Source: Flavobacteriales bacterium (lineage in GTDB: Bacteria > Bacteroidota > Bacteroidia > Flavobacteriales_F > PHOS-HE28). Taken from it: a stretch of DNA of 64,000 bases. Made by a program: the position numbers and the translations under genes. How positions within the stretch are numbered: the stretch's first letter is position 1; every line of letters starts with the position of its first letter. The DNA is taken from assembly GCA_016704485.1 (NCBI GenBank), contig JADJAA010000002.1, positions 1,178,001 through 1,242,000 on the forward strand. Reading direction: 5' to 3'. A model generated the notes under the pieces. It saw only the letters and a program-made list of their open reading frames with translations. It ran no database searches and was not told where the DNA came from. Positions 44,379-52,659 of the stretch are shown piece by piece.

Positions 44379-44412
44379 ACCTCGGCACCTCGACTCCGCT
44401 CGGCGACCGAGA
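44379..44412. repeat. dispersed CTCGGCGACCGAG-type repeat
   Basis: The 34 bases between the CNNM and GT9 genes contain CACCTCGACTCCGCT and CGGCGACCGAG, the complement of a GAGCGGAGTCGAGGTG word that I recall as a widespread short dispersed repeat in many bacterial genomes. It has partial internal symmetry (CTCGG ... CCGAG). Confidence 0.5.
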
Positions 44413-44420
44413 ATGACAGT

Positions 44421-45401
44421 ATGAATATCCTGATCATACAGACCGCCTTTTTGGGCGATGCCGTTCTGGTCACGAGCATCCTGGAAAAGCTGCACGCGAC
44501 CTATCCTGAAGCACGTTTGGATCTTGTGGTGCGCAAAGGAAACGATGGGCTGTTCAACGAACATCCGTTCTTGAACGAACTGCATGTTTGGGATAAGAGC
44601 AAAGGCAAAACGCGTGCATTGTTCAAGTTGATCGGATCATTGCGGCGCACGCGATACGATCACATCATCAATGCGCAACGCTTCTTCAGCACCGGATTAA
44701 TGACCTTACTGGCACACGGTAAAGCGAGCATCGGTTACGACAAGAATCCGCTAAGTTTTTTTTACTACAAGAAAATAAAGCACGTCATCGGCGATGGTCG
44801 GCATGAAGTGGATCGATTGAACGAATTGATCGCACACCTGACCGATGATACACGGCCCCTACCCTGTTTATATCCAACTGAGAAAGACCGGAACACCGTA
44901 ATCGAACTGACCAGCGGCGTATCCTCCTACGTCTGCATTGCACCTGCCTCCGTGTGGTTCACCAAGCAATGGCCAGCGGAAAAATGGATCGAACTCATCG
45001 AACAACTTCCAGCTGAACAGACTGTGTACCTGATCGGCGCACCAAGTGACGTTGCACTTTGTGAACGCATATCCAAGGAAGCCCAACATGGTATTGTTGT
45101 AGCCGGAAAAATCTCGCTTTTAAGCACCGCCGCGCTCATGGAAAAAGCGCAGATGAACTACGTGAATGACAGTGCGCCATTACACATTGCAAGCGCCATG
45201 AATGCTCCGGTCACTGTGGTATTCTGCAGTACGGTACCCGCATTTGGTTTTGGCCCGCTGCGCGATAATGGCAGGATCGTAGAAACCAAGTTGGAATTGA
45301 ATTGCCGACCATGTGGACTGCACGGCTACAAGCAATGTCCGGAAGAACATTTTAAGTGTGCGTTGAAGATCGATGTGAGTGCGGTGCGATCAGACGCTTA
45401 G
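44421..45401 (+). CDS. glycosyltransferase family 9 (heptosyltransferase-like)
   Basis: A 326-residue GT-B enzyme of family 9. Such enzymes add ADP-heptose or related sugars to the lipopolysaccharide core. Visible features are ILIIQTAFLGDAVLVTSILEKL at the N terminus, the middle VCIAPASVWFTKQWPAEKWIELIEQL, the C-terminal YVNDSAPLHIASAMNAPVTVVFCSTVPAFGFGPL, and a Cys pair near the end (NCRPCGLHGYKQCP) common in Bacteroidota members. It lies 46 bases downstream of the CNNM gene. Confidence 0.92.
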   Translation: MNILIIQTAFLGDAVLVTSILEKLHATYPEARLDLVVRKGNDGLFNEHPFLNELHVWDKSKGKTRALFKLIGSLRRTRYDHIINAQRFFSTGLMTLLAHGKASIGYDKNPLSFFYYKKIKHVIGDGRHEVDRLNELIAHLTDDTRPLPCLYPTEKDRNTVIELTSGVSSYVCIAPASVWFTKQWPAEKWIELIEQLPAEQTVYLIGAPSDVALCERISKEAQHGIVVAGKISLLSTAALMEKAQMNYVNDSAPLHIASAMNAPVTVVFCSTVPAFGFGPLRDNGRIVETKLELNCRPCGLHGYKQCPEEHFKCALKIDVSAVRSDA

Positions 45402-45439
45402 ATGATCAGAAAATTGCACCAGATCGGTAAAGCGCACCC

Positions 45440-45463
45440 GTACCGTCGACCCATTGGGTCGAC
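45440..45463. repeat. REP-like palindrome, copy 2
   Basis: Identical over 24 bases to 1643-1666: GTACC followed by GTCGACCC-ATT-GGGTCGAC. The flanks GCACCCGTA and TACGGTGC extend the symmetry imperfectly. It lies in the gap after the GT9 gene, marking the edge of the defence island. Confidence 0.7.
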
Positions 45464-45510
45464 CTTTACGGTGCAATAGAAATAAAAATGAAGCACCAAA
45501 GTACAATCAC

Positions 45511-45807
45511 ATGTGCCTAACCTTCGAATTCTTCGAGGCCCGTGAAAACAAGGCCATAGCCTTAGCGGCAAAGGGCTGTGTAGCTCTCGAAGAATTCATG
45601 GAACAAAACCGCATTTCATGGCGAAAACTTGAAGCTGCCGGACTAGTTGCTGAACGCATGATCCGAAGCACTGCAGAGATCCTGAAGCATGACCCAACTA
45701 CGATAGGTCGCACCTATTTAACCCTGCACAAGAAAGAAGATCTGATCGTGATCAAAAAAGGGATGGGTGATGCGTTGTTGACGTTGGTTCGCGGAAGAAA
45801 AAACTAA
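45511..45807 (+). CDS. hypothetical protein, 98 residues
   Basis: A small basic, helical protein (MCLTFEFFEARENKAIALAAKGCVALEE.., ISWRKLEAAGLVAERMIRSTAEILKHD). No family was recognised. The ATG at 45511 is preferred, because the longer frame begins inside the REP palindrome. No close neighbours are on its strand. It could be a small accessory gene of the island that follows. Confidence 0.5.
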   Translation: MCLTFEFFEARENKAIALAAKGCVALEEFMEQNRISWRKLEAAGLVAERMIRSTAEILKHDPTTIGRTYLTLHKKEDLIVIKKGMGDALLTLVRGRKN

Positions 45808-45863
45808 TCAATTCTGCTCGAGAAACCTGATCCACATCGAACTCATGAAACACAGGCAGTTGA

Positions 45864-46376
45864 TCAGCTTTTGATCATAACGATCACCTCTCTTTCAACT
45901 TTTAGTTGGTCCAAGAATACCTCCAGATCTTCATAGGTTACCATGGCATCAAAACCCATATTACCCCAGGATCGTGGACCAGGCCATTTGGACTTCATTC
46001 CTAACCCTGCGTTACCTATCCGGAAATTAAGTCGAATTCTTTCGCCTCTTCGTTTTAGATCAAATCGCTTTGGTTCGTTTTCATCTTCGTGAAGCCGATC
46101 GTACAAACGATCAGCTGCAGCATTGCCTAGATCCCTCCATTCGCATTCGGGCACATTTACAAAGTCAGGATCACGCACTTCCAAAGCATCCACAAAACTG
46201 CTAGGAAATGCCACTATCTGTATATAACCTCCTCCCGTGTCATCTAGCCAATCGATCGGCCATTCAGTTTCAATTATTGGCCTAAAATGCTCATCGAAAG
46301 ATTCATAAGTTGGGAAGTAGATCCCTTTACCCCTTTTGTTCGGGTGTAATATTCCATATATCGAAGACATCAACAC
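45864..46376 (-). CDS. hypothetical protein, 170 residues
   Basis: An unrecognised soluble protein with no signal peptide, beginning MLMSSIYGILHPNKRGKGIYFPTY. It is rich in acidic and aromatic residues (WPIDWLDDTGGGYIQIVAF, ECEWRDLGNAAADRLYDRLHEDENEP). An ATG two codons later (46370) is an alternative start. It lies downstream of the HEPN-like gene on the same strand after a 103-base gap. No function can be given. Confidence 0.6.
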   Translation of the reverse strand: MLMSSIYGILHPNKRGKGIYFPTYESFDEHFRPIIETEWPIDWLDDTGGGYIQIVAFPSSFVDALEVRDPDFVNVPECEWRDLGNAAADRLYDRLHEDENEPKRFDLKRRGERIRLNFRIGNAGLGMKSKWPGPRSWGNMGFDAMVTYEDLEVFLDQLKVEREVIVMIKS

Positions 46377-46479
46377 CGGAAGAGGTTATACTCAACACGT
46401 AAAAAAACAGTTCTTCTGTAACATACTTTATATCCAATTTCACCTCGAAATGGTTGAGTATCAACGTTGCCATCCCATG

Positions 46480-47106
46480 TTATTTTTCAAGGCTACGTAA
46501 CATCTCCAATAAAGATTCGGAGCCACCTTTCTCAGCGGCACCGCCTTGCCATTGAGGATATGGAAACCGACGTGCTTTCGTAAAGAAGGTCAGAACCGTT
46601 CGTATTCCATCTATACCTATTTCGACTTGTTCCTGGTCTAGCTTATCAGTTTGCCTTAATTCAATTGCTTTTGTCAAGTAATGTGAAATGTGGTTATGCC
46701 TCATTTGCTCAATCAGATTGATCTTTGATTTGAATTCGTCCAGAACCGTTACACTTCTAGCCTTAAACTCTATGGGCAGCGATCTACGTAATGCTGGTAA
46801 TCCTGCATAACTTGTTTTCTTTTGAATATTACCATCCCTGAACGCCACAATACCGGTTATCATATCGCGCCACATTGCATCCGTAGCTTTTCGGCAAATG
46901 CTTGGCAGGTATTTATTTAGTCTTGCTCGATCCGCCTCAGAGCAATTTAATAAGACTTGTAATTCGCCCCATTGAGACTGTAATTCCATAAGTCTTAACC
47001 ATAGAAAATAGAAACGGCCGCCCTCTTCTTCCCCAAGGTTTGCCAAACACCGTGCCTTAACTTCAATTAATGGGTCATAAATCGGTTCGATTTGTTCAGT
47101 GCTCAT
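46480..47106 (-). CDS. HEPN / AbiU2-like protein
   Basis: A 208-residue all-helical protein with no signal peptide. LLNCSEADRARLNKYLP, MWRDMITGIVAFRD and, after a long helix, QMRHNHISHYL resemble AbiU2-type HEPN proteins. Arg136 and His142 fit the R-x(4-6)-H motif of HEPN ribonucleases (here R-x5-H). HEPN proteins of this kind often act in abortive infection or as toxins. It begins 3 bases after the stop of the type IIL restriction enzyme, so the two are probably co-transcribed. Family assignment is by eye and moderate. Confidence 0.62.
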   Translation of the reverse strand: MSTEQIEPIYDPLIEVKARCLANLGEEEGGRFYFLWLRLMELQSQWGELQVLLNCSEADRARLNKYLPSICRKATDAMWRDMITGIVAFRDGNIQKKTSYAGLPALRRSLPIEFKARSVTVLDEFKSKINLIEQMRHNHISHYLTKAIELRQTDKLDQEQVEIGIDGIRTVLTFFTKARRFPYPQWQGGAAEKGGSESLLEMLRSLEK

Positions 47107-47109
47107 ACT

Positions 47110-49857
47110 TTATTTTCGTTTCTTTCCTTTCCCACTTTCCACCAACAACCCACCCACATACTTCTCATACAGCTCAAACAAGAACTCCACGCGTTTGGCA
47201 TCTGTTGTAAAGGGTTGTGGGCGGTAGCATTTATCTACGGCTTTGTCTAGCGCGTGGTGGGCTTTTAGGAGTGCTGGCGGCATGGTAAGCGGATCGTACA
47301 AATCTGCCAACGATGCTTTGGGGAACTGTGCCCGTGCATCCAACACACCTTGCGCGGCTTTTTCTACAGTGGCTTTTTGCGCGGCAGTGGGTTGCTCTGG
47401 CCACGGGTAATTGTTGTAGACGATGTCTTTGGAGTAACGGTAATCGCTCTTCATACGCCCACAAACATTTCGCATCCATGCATTGTGCATAGTGCAGCTT
47501 AGCATACCGAAGTGGTACAATGAAGCATCTGGAAGGATTTTCACCAAATTACTTGCAAGTGTGTTTGGTGTTTCAAAACCAATCGGTATGAACGTTCGCC
47601 GCTCGGACGAAACTTCCGGAATGATCAAGTACTCCTTCCTTGGCATATTCTCCACATGAAACCGCGTTGGAGTATCCGCAATTTTACGTGTAGGAGCGCT
47701 TACGCTAGCTAGTCGAACACGACGCACGGCATCTATCCGTTTCAGTACTTCGGGAAATTGCCGCAACTCACCGGGAGCGGCATCGCCCAACCACAGGCAC
47801 CACCTTTGCCAACCATTTATGAATTCATCGCTCCCCAACCAACGTTTGAAATACTTTTCAGAACCCGGTTCTAGTTTAATGAACTCGGCTTTTTCTTCGT
47901 CCGTAAAGAGGTAATTCCCACCATCAATGGGTTTGTTACCAATCCCGATCTCTGGCACAACACACAAAGGTTTACTGCGGCTACGTATTACAACATCCGG
48001 TCCGTCCACCAAATACGGGTTGAGGTTGTTAACAATCACCTCTTCCGGTTCACTACGCTCATCCGCATAATTGAACAAACGCTTTTTGGATACATCGAAA
48101 TCGGCAAAGCCAACAATAACGCAATGCACAGCAGCAACGCCACGTGCTTCATTGTTCCAGCGGAATGTCCTGTGCGCAAAATGGATCTTAATGCCTTTGG
48201 CAAGAAGTGGTCCCCACAACGCGCCAACTTGTTCGCCTTGGGTAATGCTGTTGGTGCTTACGAAAGCGGCGCGTGTGGTTTTGTTGCCGTATGCTTGCAC
48301 GTAGTGTGCGGCAAGTCCGTACCAGCCGCTTACATAATCCAATGTACCGGCTCCTTTTACACCGGGAAAAATGGCAAGAAGATCTGTGCGCATTTCGGGT
48401 GTCATCAGCTTGCTGCCAATGAACGGCGGGTTCCCCAGAATGTAATCGTAGCGCTCCCCTTCTGGCAACAAACTTTGCCAATCCAATTGCAGCGCATTAG
48501 CACAGGCAATGGTGGCACTGGCGCGTAAGGGTATGCGCACCATGTATTCACCAAAGGCCGCACTTACGCGTTGGTTCATTTGGTGATCGATCAGCCACAT
48601 GGCCACTTGCGCGATCTGTGCCGGGAATTCTTCGATCTCGATGCCGTAGAATTTATCCACGTTCAGCAGTACGAGGCTATCCACATCCACCACTTGCTGG
48701 CCTTTCAGTTGCGCAGTAATAACGGCGATCTCCAACTCGCGGAGTTCGCGGTACGTGATCACTAAGAAATTACCACAACCACAGGCTGGATCCAGAAACC
48801 GAAGCTTGCTGAGCTTCTCATGGAAATTCTCCAATTTTGGTCCGCTTCGTTTCGCCTTCTCGAATTCGTCCCACAATTCATCCAAGAAAAGGGGTTTGAT
48901 CAGTTTCAGGATATTCGCTTCGCTCGTATAGTGCGCGCCCAGGTTCCGGCGTGCCTTGGCATCCATGGCACTTTGGAACAGCGCACCAAAGATCGCAGGA
49001 CTGATCCGCGACCAATTCAACCCGGCGCACTCCAGTAACGTTACGCGCATTGTACCGTTCCAATCGGCTATGGGCAAGTGTTCCGCAAAGAGTTTACCGT
49101 TGATGTACTTGAAATCGGCGAGCCGTTCGTCCAAGTTCTTCTGGCGCTTTTCTTCGGGTGTGTTCAGCAGTTGGAACAAGCGTGCAAGTTGTCCGCCGAT
49201 GTCGGTGCCATCCTCACGGGTCTGGTCCACAATGAAATTGTAGAACGCATCCTGCTCAAAAATGCCGGTATCATCCGCAAAAAGAATGAAGAGCAAACGC
49301 ACTAGATACACTTCCAGCTCCTTGCCGGAATATCCTGAAGCCTTCAGTTCATCGTGCAGCTGGCCCATCAATTCAGCCGCCTTGATGTTCACAGGATCCT
49401 GCTCGCGCACAGGCCGAGCTTCGTAACCGGCAATGAAATCGAACAGTTCGGTGCGTTGCGGAAAGTCTTGGAGCAGCAATTCCGTTTCAACACCATTTTC
49501 CAGATCGTACAACACGAATCGGGCGAAATCGCTCACGAGAATGAAGCGTGGTTTTTCATGCTCCTTTACGCCATGCAAGTAATCAGCAGCTTGCACAGCA
49601 GCTTTCTTCAGGTCCTTACCCAGGCTTTTGTGTTCGATAAGCACCATGCCCGGCCAGAAGTAATCGATCTTACCCAAGGCATTATCCAGCTTACGCACAT
49701 GCACTTCATAACTCCCAACAGTGCGGTTGCGAATGCCAAAAACATGGAAGAATTCGTACCAGAAGGGTTTAGCATCAGCCTCCTCCTCGCTGGCCCCGGC
49801 CCACTGCTTGGTGAACTTAACAGCACGGGTGCGGATCTCGCGACGACTTAGGGGCAT
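47110..49857 (-). CDS. type IIL restriction-modification enzyme (MmeI-like, single chain)
   Basis: A 915-residue protein joining nuclease, adenine-N6 methyltransferase and target recognition. The N-terminal nuclease motif is Asp65-x9-Glu75-x-Lys77 (GKIDYF ... LIEHKS), the same spacing I recall for MmeI. A helical spacer leads to GAHYTSE (308-313), SAM motif I DPACGCGNF (356-364) and catalytic NPPF (476-479). The recognition domain lies at about 600-850. The cut site is usually about 20 bases from the recognition site in this group; the site cannot be predicted. A HEPN-like gene follows 3 bases later. The promoter box is at 49908-49915. Confidence 0.93.
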   Translation of the reverse strand: MPLSRREIRTRAVKFTKQWAGASEEEADAKPFWYEFFHVFGIRNRTVGSYEVHVRKLDNALGKIDYFWPGMVLIEHKSLGKDLKKAAVQAADYLHGVKEHEKPRFILVSDFARFVLYDLENGVETELLLQDFPQRTELFDFIAGYEARPVREQDPVNIKAAELMGQLHDELKASGYSGKELEVYLVRLLFILFADDTGIFEQDAFYNFIVDQTREDGTDIGGQLARLFQLLNTPEEKRQKNLDERLADFKYINGKLFAEHLPIADWNGTMRVTLLECAGLNWSRISPAIFGALFQSAMDAKARRNLGAHYTSEANILKLIKPLFLDELWDEFEKAKRSGPKLENFHEKLSKLRFLDPACGCGNFLVITYRELRELEIAVITAQLKGQQVVDVDSLVLLNVDKFYGIEIEEFPAQIAQVAMWLIDHQMNQRVSAAFGEYMVRIPLRASATIACANALQLDWQSLLPEGERYDYILGNPPFIGSKLMTPEMRTDLLAIFPGVKGAGTLDYVSGWYGLAAHYVQAYGNKTTRAAFVSTNSITQGEQVGALWGPLLAKGIKIHFAHRTFRWNNEARGVAAVHCVIVGFADFDVSKKRLFNYADERSEPEEVIVNNLNPYLVDGPDVVIRSRSKPLCVVPEIGIGNKPIDGGNYLFTDEEKAEFIKLEPGSEKYFKRWLGSDEFINGWQRWCLWLGDAAPGELRQFPEVLKRIDAVRRVRLASVSAPTRKIADTPTRFHVENMPRKEYLIIPEVSSERRTFIPIGFETPNTLASNLVKILPDASLYHFGMLSCTMHNAWMRNVCGRMKSDYRYSKDIVYNNYPWPEQPTAAQKATVEKAAQGVLDARAQFPKASLADLYDPLTMPPALLKAHHALDKAVDKCYRPQPFTTDAKRVEFLFELYEKYVGGLLVESGKGKKRK

Positions 49858-49907
49858 GATGGGAGTGTGATCTCAATGGTTACGGACAGTGGCCCGTAAG
49901 GACAAGG

Positions 49908-49915
49908 CGAAGATG
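49908..49915 (-). promoter_or_regulatory. -7 box of the restriction-modification gene
   Basis: Read on the minus strand CATCTTCG, 51 bases before the ATG at 49857 and divergent from the DUF433 promoter 75 bases away. Confidence 0.4.
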
Positions 49916-49988
49916 GGAGATAAATCGGGAATGGTCAGGTGCGCTAAGGTTTACTAAGTCATTTTGCGCCGATCCTTCCAATTTCGAC

Positions 49989-49996
49989 TATCTTCG
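49989..49996 (+). promoter_or_regulatory. -7 box of the DUF433/DUF5615 module
   Basis: TATCTTCG, 5 bases before the ATG at 50002. Confidence 0.5.
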
Positions 49997-50001
49997 CAGT
50001 G

Positions 50002-50244
50002 ATGGATTGGCAGCAATACATAACCAGCGAAAAGGACATTCGGAGCGGTAAACCGATCATTCGAGGAACGCGACTGACCGTCGAGTTGATCATTGGCCGT
50101 CTGGCAGATGGTTGGACCTATGATCAGCTGTTGGAGAACTATCCTACGCTTAAGGCAGAGCACATTCAAGCCGCGCTTGCATTCGTGAATGAATGCATGA
50201 TCGATGGCATGCTGCTGTATTCTTTTCCCCGCAAGGCGGGATGA
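50002..50244 (+). CDS. DUF433 antitoxin-like protein
   Basis: An 80-residue protein of the DUF433 (VapB-type antitoxin) family: ITSEKDIRSGKPIIRGTRLTVELIIGRLADGWTYDQLLENYPTL, followed by IQAALAFVN. This is a winged-helix-like DNA-binding domain that commonly precedes a PIN-like toxin. The ATG at 50002 is preferred over GTG at 49999. Its stop overlaps the next start as ATGA, the usual coupling of such pairs. Confidence 0.9.
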   Translation: MDWQQYITSEKDIRSGKPIIRGTRLTVELIIGRLADGWTYDQLLENYPTLKAEHIQAALAFVNECMIDGMLLYSFPRKAG

Positions 50245-50612
50245 AATACTTGGCCGACGAGGATTTCCCGCACGCTAGTTATAAAGTTCTGGTAGCTGCG
50301 GGATTTGATATTCAACACGTGGGAATGCTTTATGCTGGTCAAAAGGATATTGATATAGTTAGGATCGCACAGGAAAATGACCGGACCCTTCTAACATTCG
50401 ACAGCGATTACGGTACGCTTGCCTTTAAGGATGGGGTCTGGCCCAAATGTGGGATCATCTATTTTCGGATGCACAACTATACACCAGAAGAACCGGCAAC
50501 GCGCTTTTTGAGTATCCTTCAAGCAGACCCAAATTTGGAGTGGGCTGATCGGGTCACGGTGATCTCTCGGGAATCGTTACGCGTGCGGCGCCTTGCTAAT
50601 AATGATGAATGA
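50241..50612 (+). CDS. DUF5615 PIN-like toxin
   Basis: A 123-residue PIN-like (Mut7-C/DUF5615) protein, presumed RNase toxin. Visible acidic positions are YLADEDFP near the N terminus (Asp5-Asp7 region), DIDIVRIAQENDRTLLTFDSDYG with conserved DxDFG-like acidic residues near 52-56, and CGIIYFRM. It is coupled to the DUF433 gene by an ATGA overlap, the standard antitoxin-first order. Next to the restriction island, this is part of a small defence or stability cluster. Confidence 0.88.
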   Translation: MKYLADEDFPHASYKVLVAAGFDIQHVGMLYAGQKDIDIVRIAQENDRTLLTFDSDYGTLAFKDGVWPKCGIIYFRMHNYTPEEPATRFLSILQADPNLEWADRVTVISRESLRVRRLANNDE

Positions 50613-50933
50613 TGCTCGGGCGAATTGAACAATAACCTGTTATGGATCATAGCCAGTTTGTCATTGAATTTCAGTAGCACAGCTGGTCAATAACCACCCC
50701 GGCCCAAACCCATAAATTCGCGCCCCGAACAAGAGCTTCAACAGTTTCACATCAACCCACTAAAGAGGCCCGTTGTCTGATCATAAAAATCATGTCTTTC
50801 TGCGTTATCTGCGTCCTGCCTGCCGCAGGCATGGTTCCATTCTTTGCCCATGCAGGCGCTAAATTGTCTGATCATCTAATCGGTCACCCCGGAGAGCGCG
50901 TAGCGATCATCCGGGGCTAATTTTCTGATCCCC
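50613..50933. other. intergenic region, 321 bases, with several repeat words
   Basis: Between the toxin gene and cca. It contains TAAATTCG at 50711-50718 (a promoter-like box), a perfect TGCCTGC-C-GCAGGCA palindrome (50817-50831), TCTGATCA-type words, and a CCCCGG ... CCGGGG hairpin (50887-50919) followed by TAATTTT. No gene was recognised. Confidence 0.5.
50817..50831. repeat. TGCCTGC-C-GCAGGCA palindrome
   Basis: A 7-bp perfect stem with a one-base centre, in the gap between the DUF5615 gene and cca. It resembles short dispersed palindromes of Bacteroidota; no second copy was found here. Confidence 0.5.
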
Positions 50934-52394
50934 TTGCGCACCACCAGCTATACCGTAAATGCCACACACCTCGATGGTGTTACGGAGCAACCCTTGTTCA
51001 AGGCCATAGCTACTGAGGCCGACATTCAAGGCATTGCGGCATTTGCCATTGGGGGTTATGTGCGTGACCTATTGATCAACAGACCGTGTAAGGATCTGGA
51101 TTTTGTTGTGGAGGGTGATGGGATCGCATTTGCAGAAGCTGTTGCAAAGCGTTTGGGGACCGGACCTGTGCATGTGTTCAAGAATTTCGGCACGGCGATG
51201 TTCATGTTTGGTGAGGAACAAGTCGAATTCGTTGGTGCGCGCAAAGAGAGTTACAGTCGCAACAGCCGCAAGCCAGAAGTGGAATCGGGCAGCATCAAGG
51301 ACGATCAGGAGCGGCGCGATTTCACGATCAACGCATTGGCGATCAGCTTGAACAAAGGCAGCCTGGGTGCTTTGGTCGATCCTTTCGGCGGCATCTTAGA
51401 TCTCGATCGTGGGTTGATCCGTACGCCGCTCGATCCGGACATCACGTTCAGCGACGACCCGTTGCGGATGTTACGGGCTGTTCGATTCGCCTCACAATTA
51501 GGGTTCACGATCGATCCTCCCACCTTCGAAGCGATCAAGCGGAATGCGAAGCGATTGGAGATCATCAGCGCGGAACGGATCCACACCGAGCTCAACAAGA
51601 TCATTGCGGTCCCCAAGCCTAGTGTAGGATTCAACCTGCTTTTGGAAAGTGGCTTGTTGCAGGAATTCTTTCCGGAGTTCGTTGCGCTACAAGGAGCCGA
51701 AGAGAAACACGGCATCGGTCACAAGGACAATTTCCATCACACCCTCCAAGTATTGGACAACGTGTGTGCGCATAGCGATGACCTCTGGCTGCGCTGGGGT
51801 GCCATATTGCACGACATAGCAAAGCCGCTGACCAAACGCTTCGAGGAAGGTCATGGTTGGACGTTCCACGGCCATGAGGACAAGGGCGCGCGCATGGTGC
51901 CCAAGCTTTTCCGGCGATTGAAATTGCCGCTTGACGATAAAATGCGTTTCGTTCAGAAGCTGGTTGCGTTGCATTTGAGACCGATATCGCTCACCAAGGA
52001 TCAGGTCACGGACAGTGCGATCCGTCGTTTGCTCTTCGATGCTGGGGATGACATTGATGCCCTCATGATCTTGTGTCGTGCGGACATTACAAGCAAGAAC
52101 GAGAAGAAGAAGGAACGCTACTTGAAGAACTACGACGTGGTGATCCAGAAGCTGAAGGATGTGGAACAGAAAGATCACGTCCGCAATTTCCAACCGCCGG
52201 TCACCGGAGAGGACATCATGGCTGCGTTCAATATTCCACCATGCAAGATCATCGGTGATTTAAAGACCGTGATCAAGGATGCCATCTTGGACGGCAAGAT
52301 CCACAATGATCGTGGACAAGCCTGGGAATTAATGATTGCTGAAGCCGCTAAGCTGGATCTGGCGCCGGTTCCGGGTATGGAGCATGCACCTTAG
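50934..52394 (+). CDS. cca: CCA tRNA nucleotidyltransferase with HD domain
   Basis: This enzyme adds or repairs the 3'-CCA of tRNAs. The 486-residue protein has the class II nucleotidyltransferase head FAIGGYVRDLLINRPCKDLDFVVEGDG, RRDFTINALAISL, DPLRMLRAVRFASQL, and an HD domain GIGHKDNFHHTLQVLDN plus LHDIAKPLTKRFE for phosphohydrolase activity. No ATG begins the frame, so the TTG at 50934 (or a nearby non-ATG codon) is used; this start is uncertain. It is a single gene. Confidence 0.93.
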   Translation: MRTTSYTVNATHLDGVTEQPLFKAIATEADIQGIAAFAIGGYVRDLLINRPCKDLDFVVEGDGIAFAEAVAKRLGTGPVHVFKNFGTAMFMFGEEQVEFVGARKESYSRNSRKPEVESGSIKDDQERRDFTINALAISLNKGSLGALVDPFGGILDLDRGLIRTPLDPDITFSDDPLRMLRAVRFASQLGFTIDPPTFEAIKRNAKRLEIISAERIHTELNKIIAVPKPSVGFNLLLESGLLQEFFPEFVALQGAEEKHGIGHKDNFHHTLQVLDNVCAHSDDLWLRWGAILHDIAKPLTKRFEEGHGWTFHGHEDKGARMVPKLFRRLKLPLDDKMRFVQKLVALHLRPISLTKDQVTDSAIRRLLFDAGDDIDALMILCRADITSKNEKKKERYLKNYDVVIQKLKDVEQKDHVRNFQPPVTGEDIMAAFNIPPCKIIGDLKTVIKDAILDGKIHNDRGQAWELMIAEAAKLDLAPVPGMEHAP

Positions 52395-52409
52395 AAAGTG
52401 AATGGAGAA

Positions 52410-52450
52410 TGGAACGCTGATGACGCGGAAAAAAAGGATCAACGCGGATT
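52410..52450. repeat. dispersed GGAACGCTGATGACGC repeat, copy 1
   Basis: GGAACGCTGATGACGC followed after a short A-rich stretch by GGATCAACGCGGA. The same two blocks occur in inverse orientation at 63075-63114, and a weaker version at about 25455-25475 (GGAACGCTCATGACGC). It is intergenic; the short open frames over it are not genes. Confidence 0.6.
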
Positions 52451-52643
52451 CTAGAGTAAATGATAGAATAGGCTGCATTGAAACGTCATTAAGTCAAAGG
52501 GGAATTTCTAATGGCTGCTCAGTTCTTCATTCTAAATTCTTCATTCTTCATTCTTCATTCTTCATTTCTTTAGTCCATTCACCCATATACCATTCACCAA
52601 AATATCTCCCAAGAAGCATTTCCAATAATTAGCACGAACGGCC

Positions 52644-52651
52644 TAATTTTG
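52644..52651 (+). promoter_or_regulatory. -7 box before the pRiA4b ORF-3-like gene
   Basis: TAATTTTG, a full consensus match, 8 bases before the ATG at 52660. Confidence 0.5.
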
Positions 52652-52659
52652 CACGCCTT

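Noticed and set aside
52402..52632. 76-codon plus-strand frame after cca
   Set aside because: It translates the dispersed GGAACGCTGATGACGC repeat and a TTCATTC low-complexity tract. A matching repeat-derived frame at 62933-63118 confirms it is not a gene.
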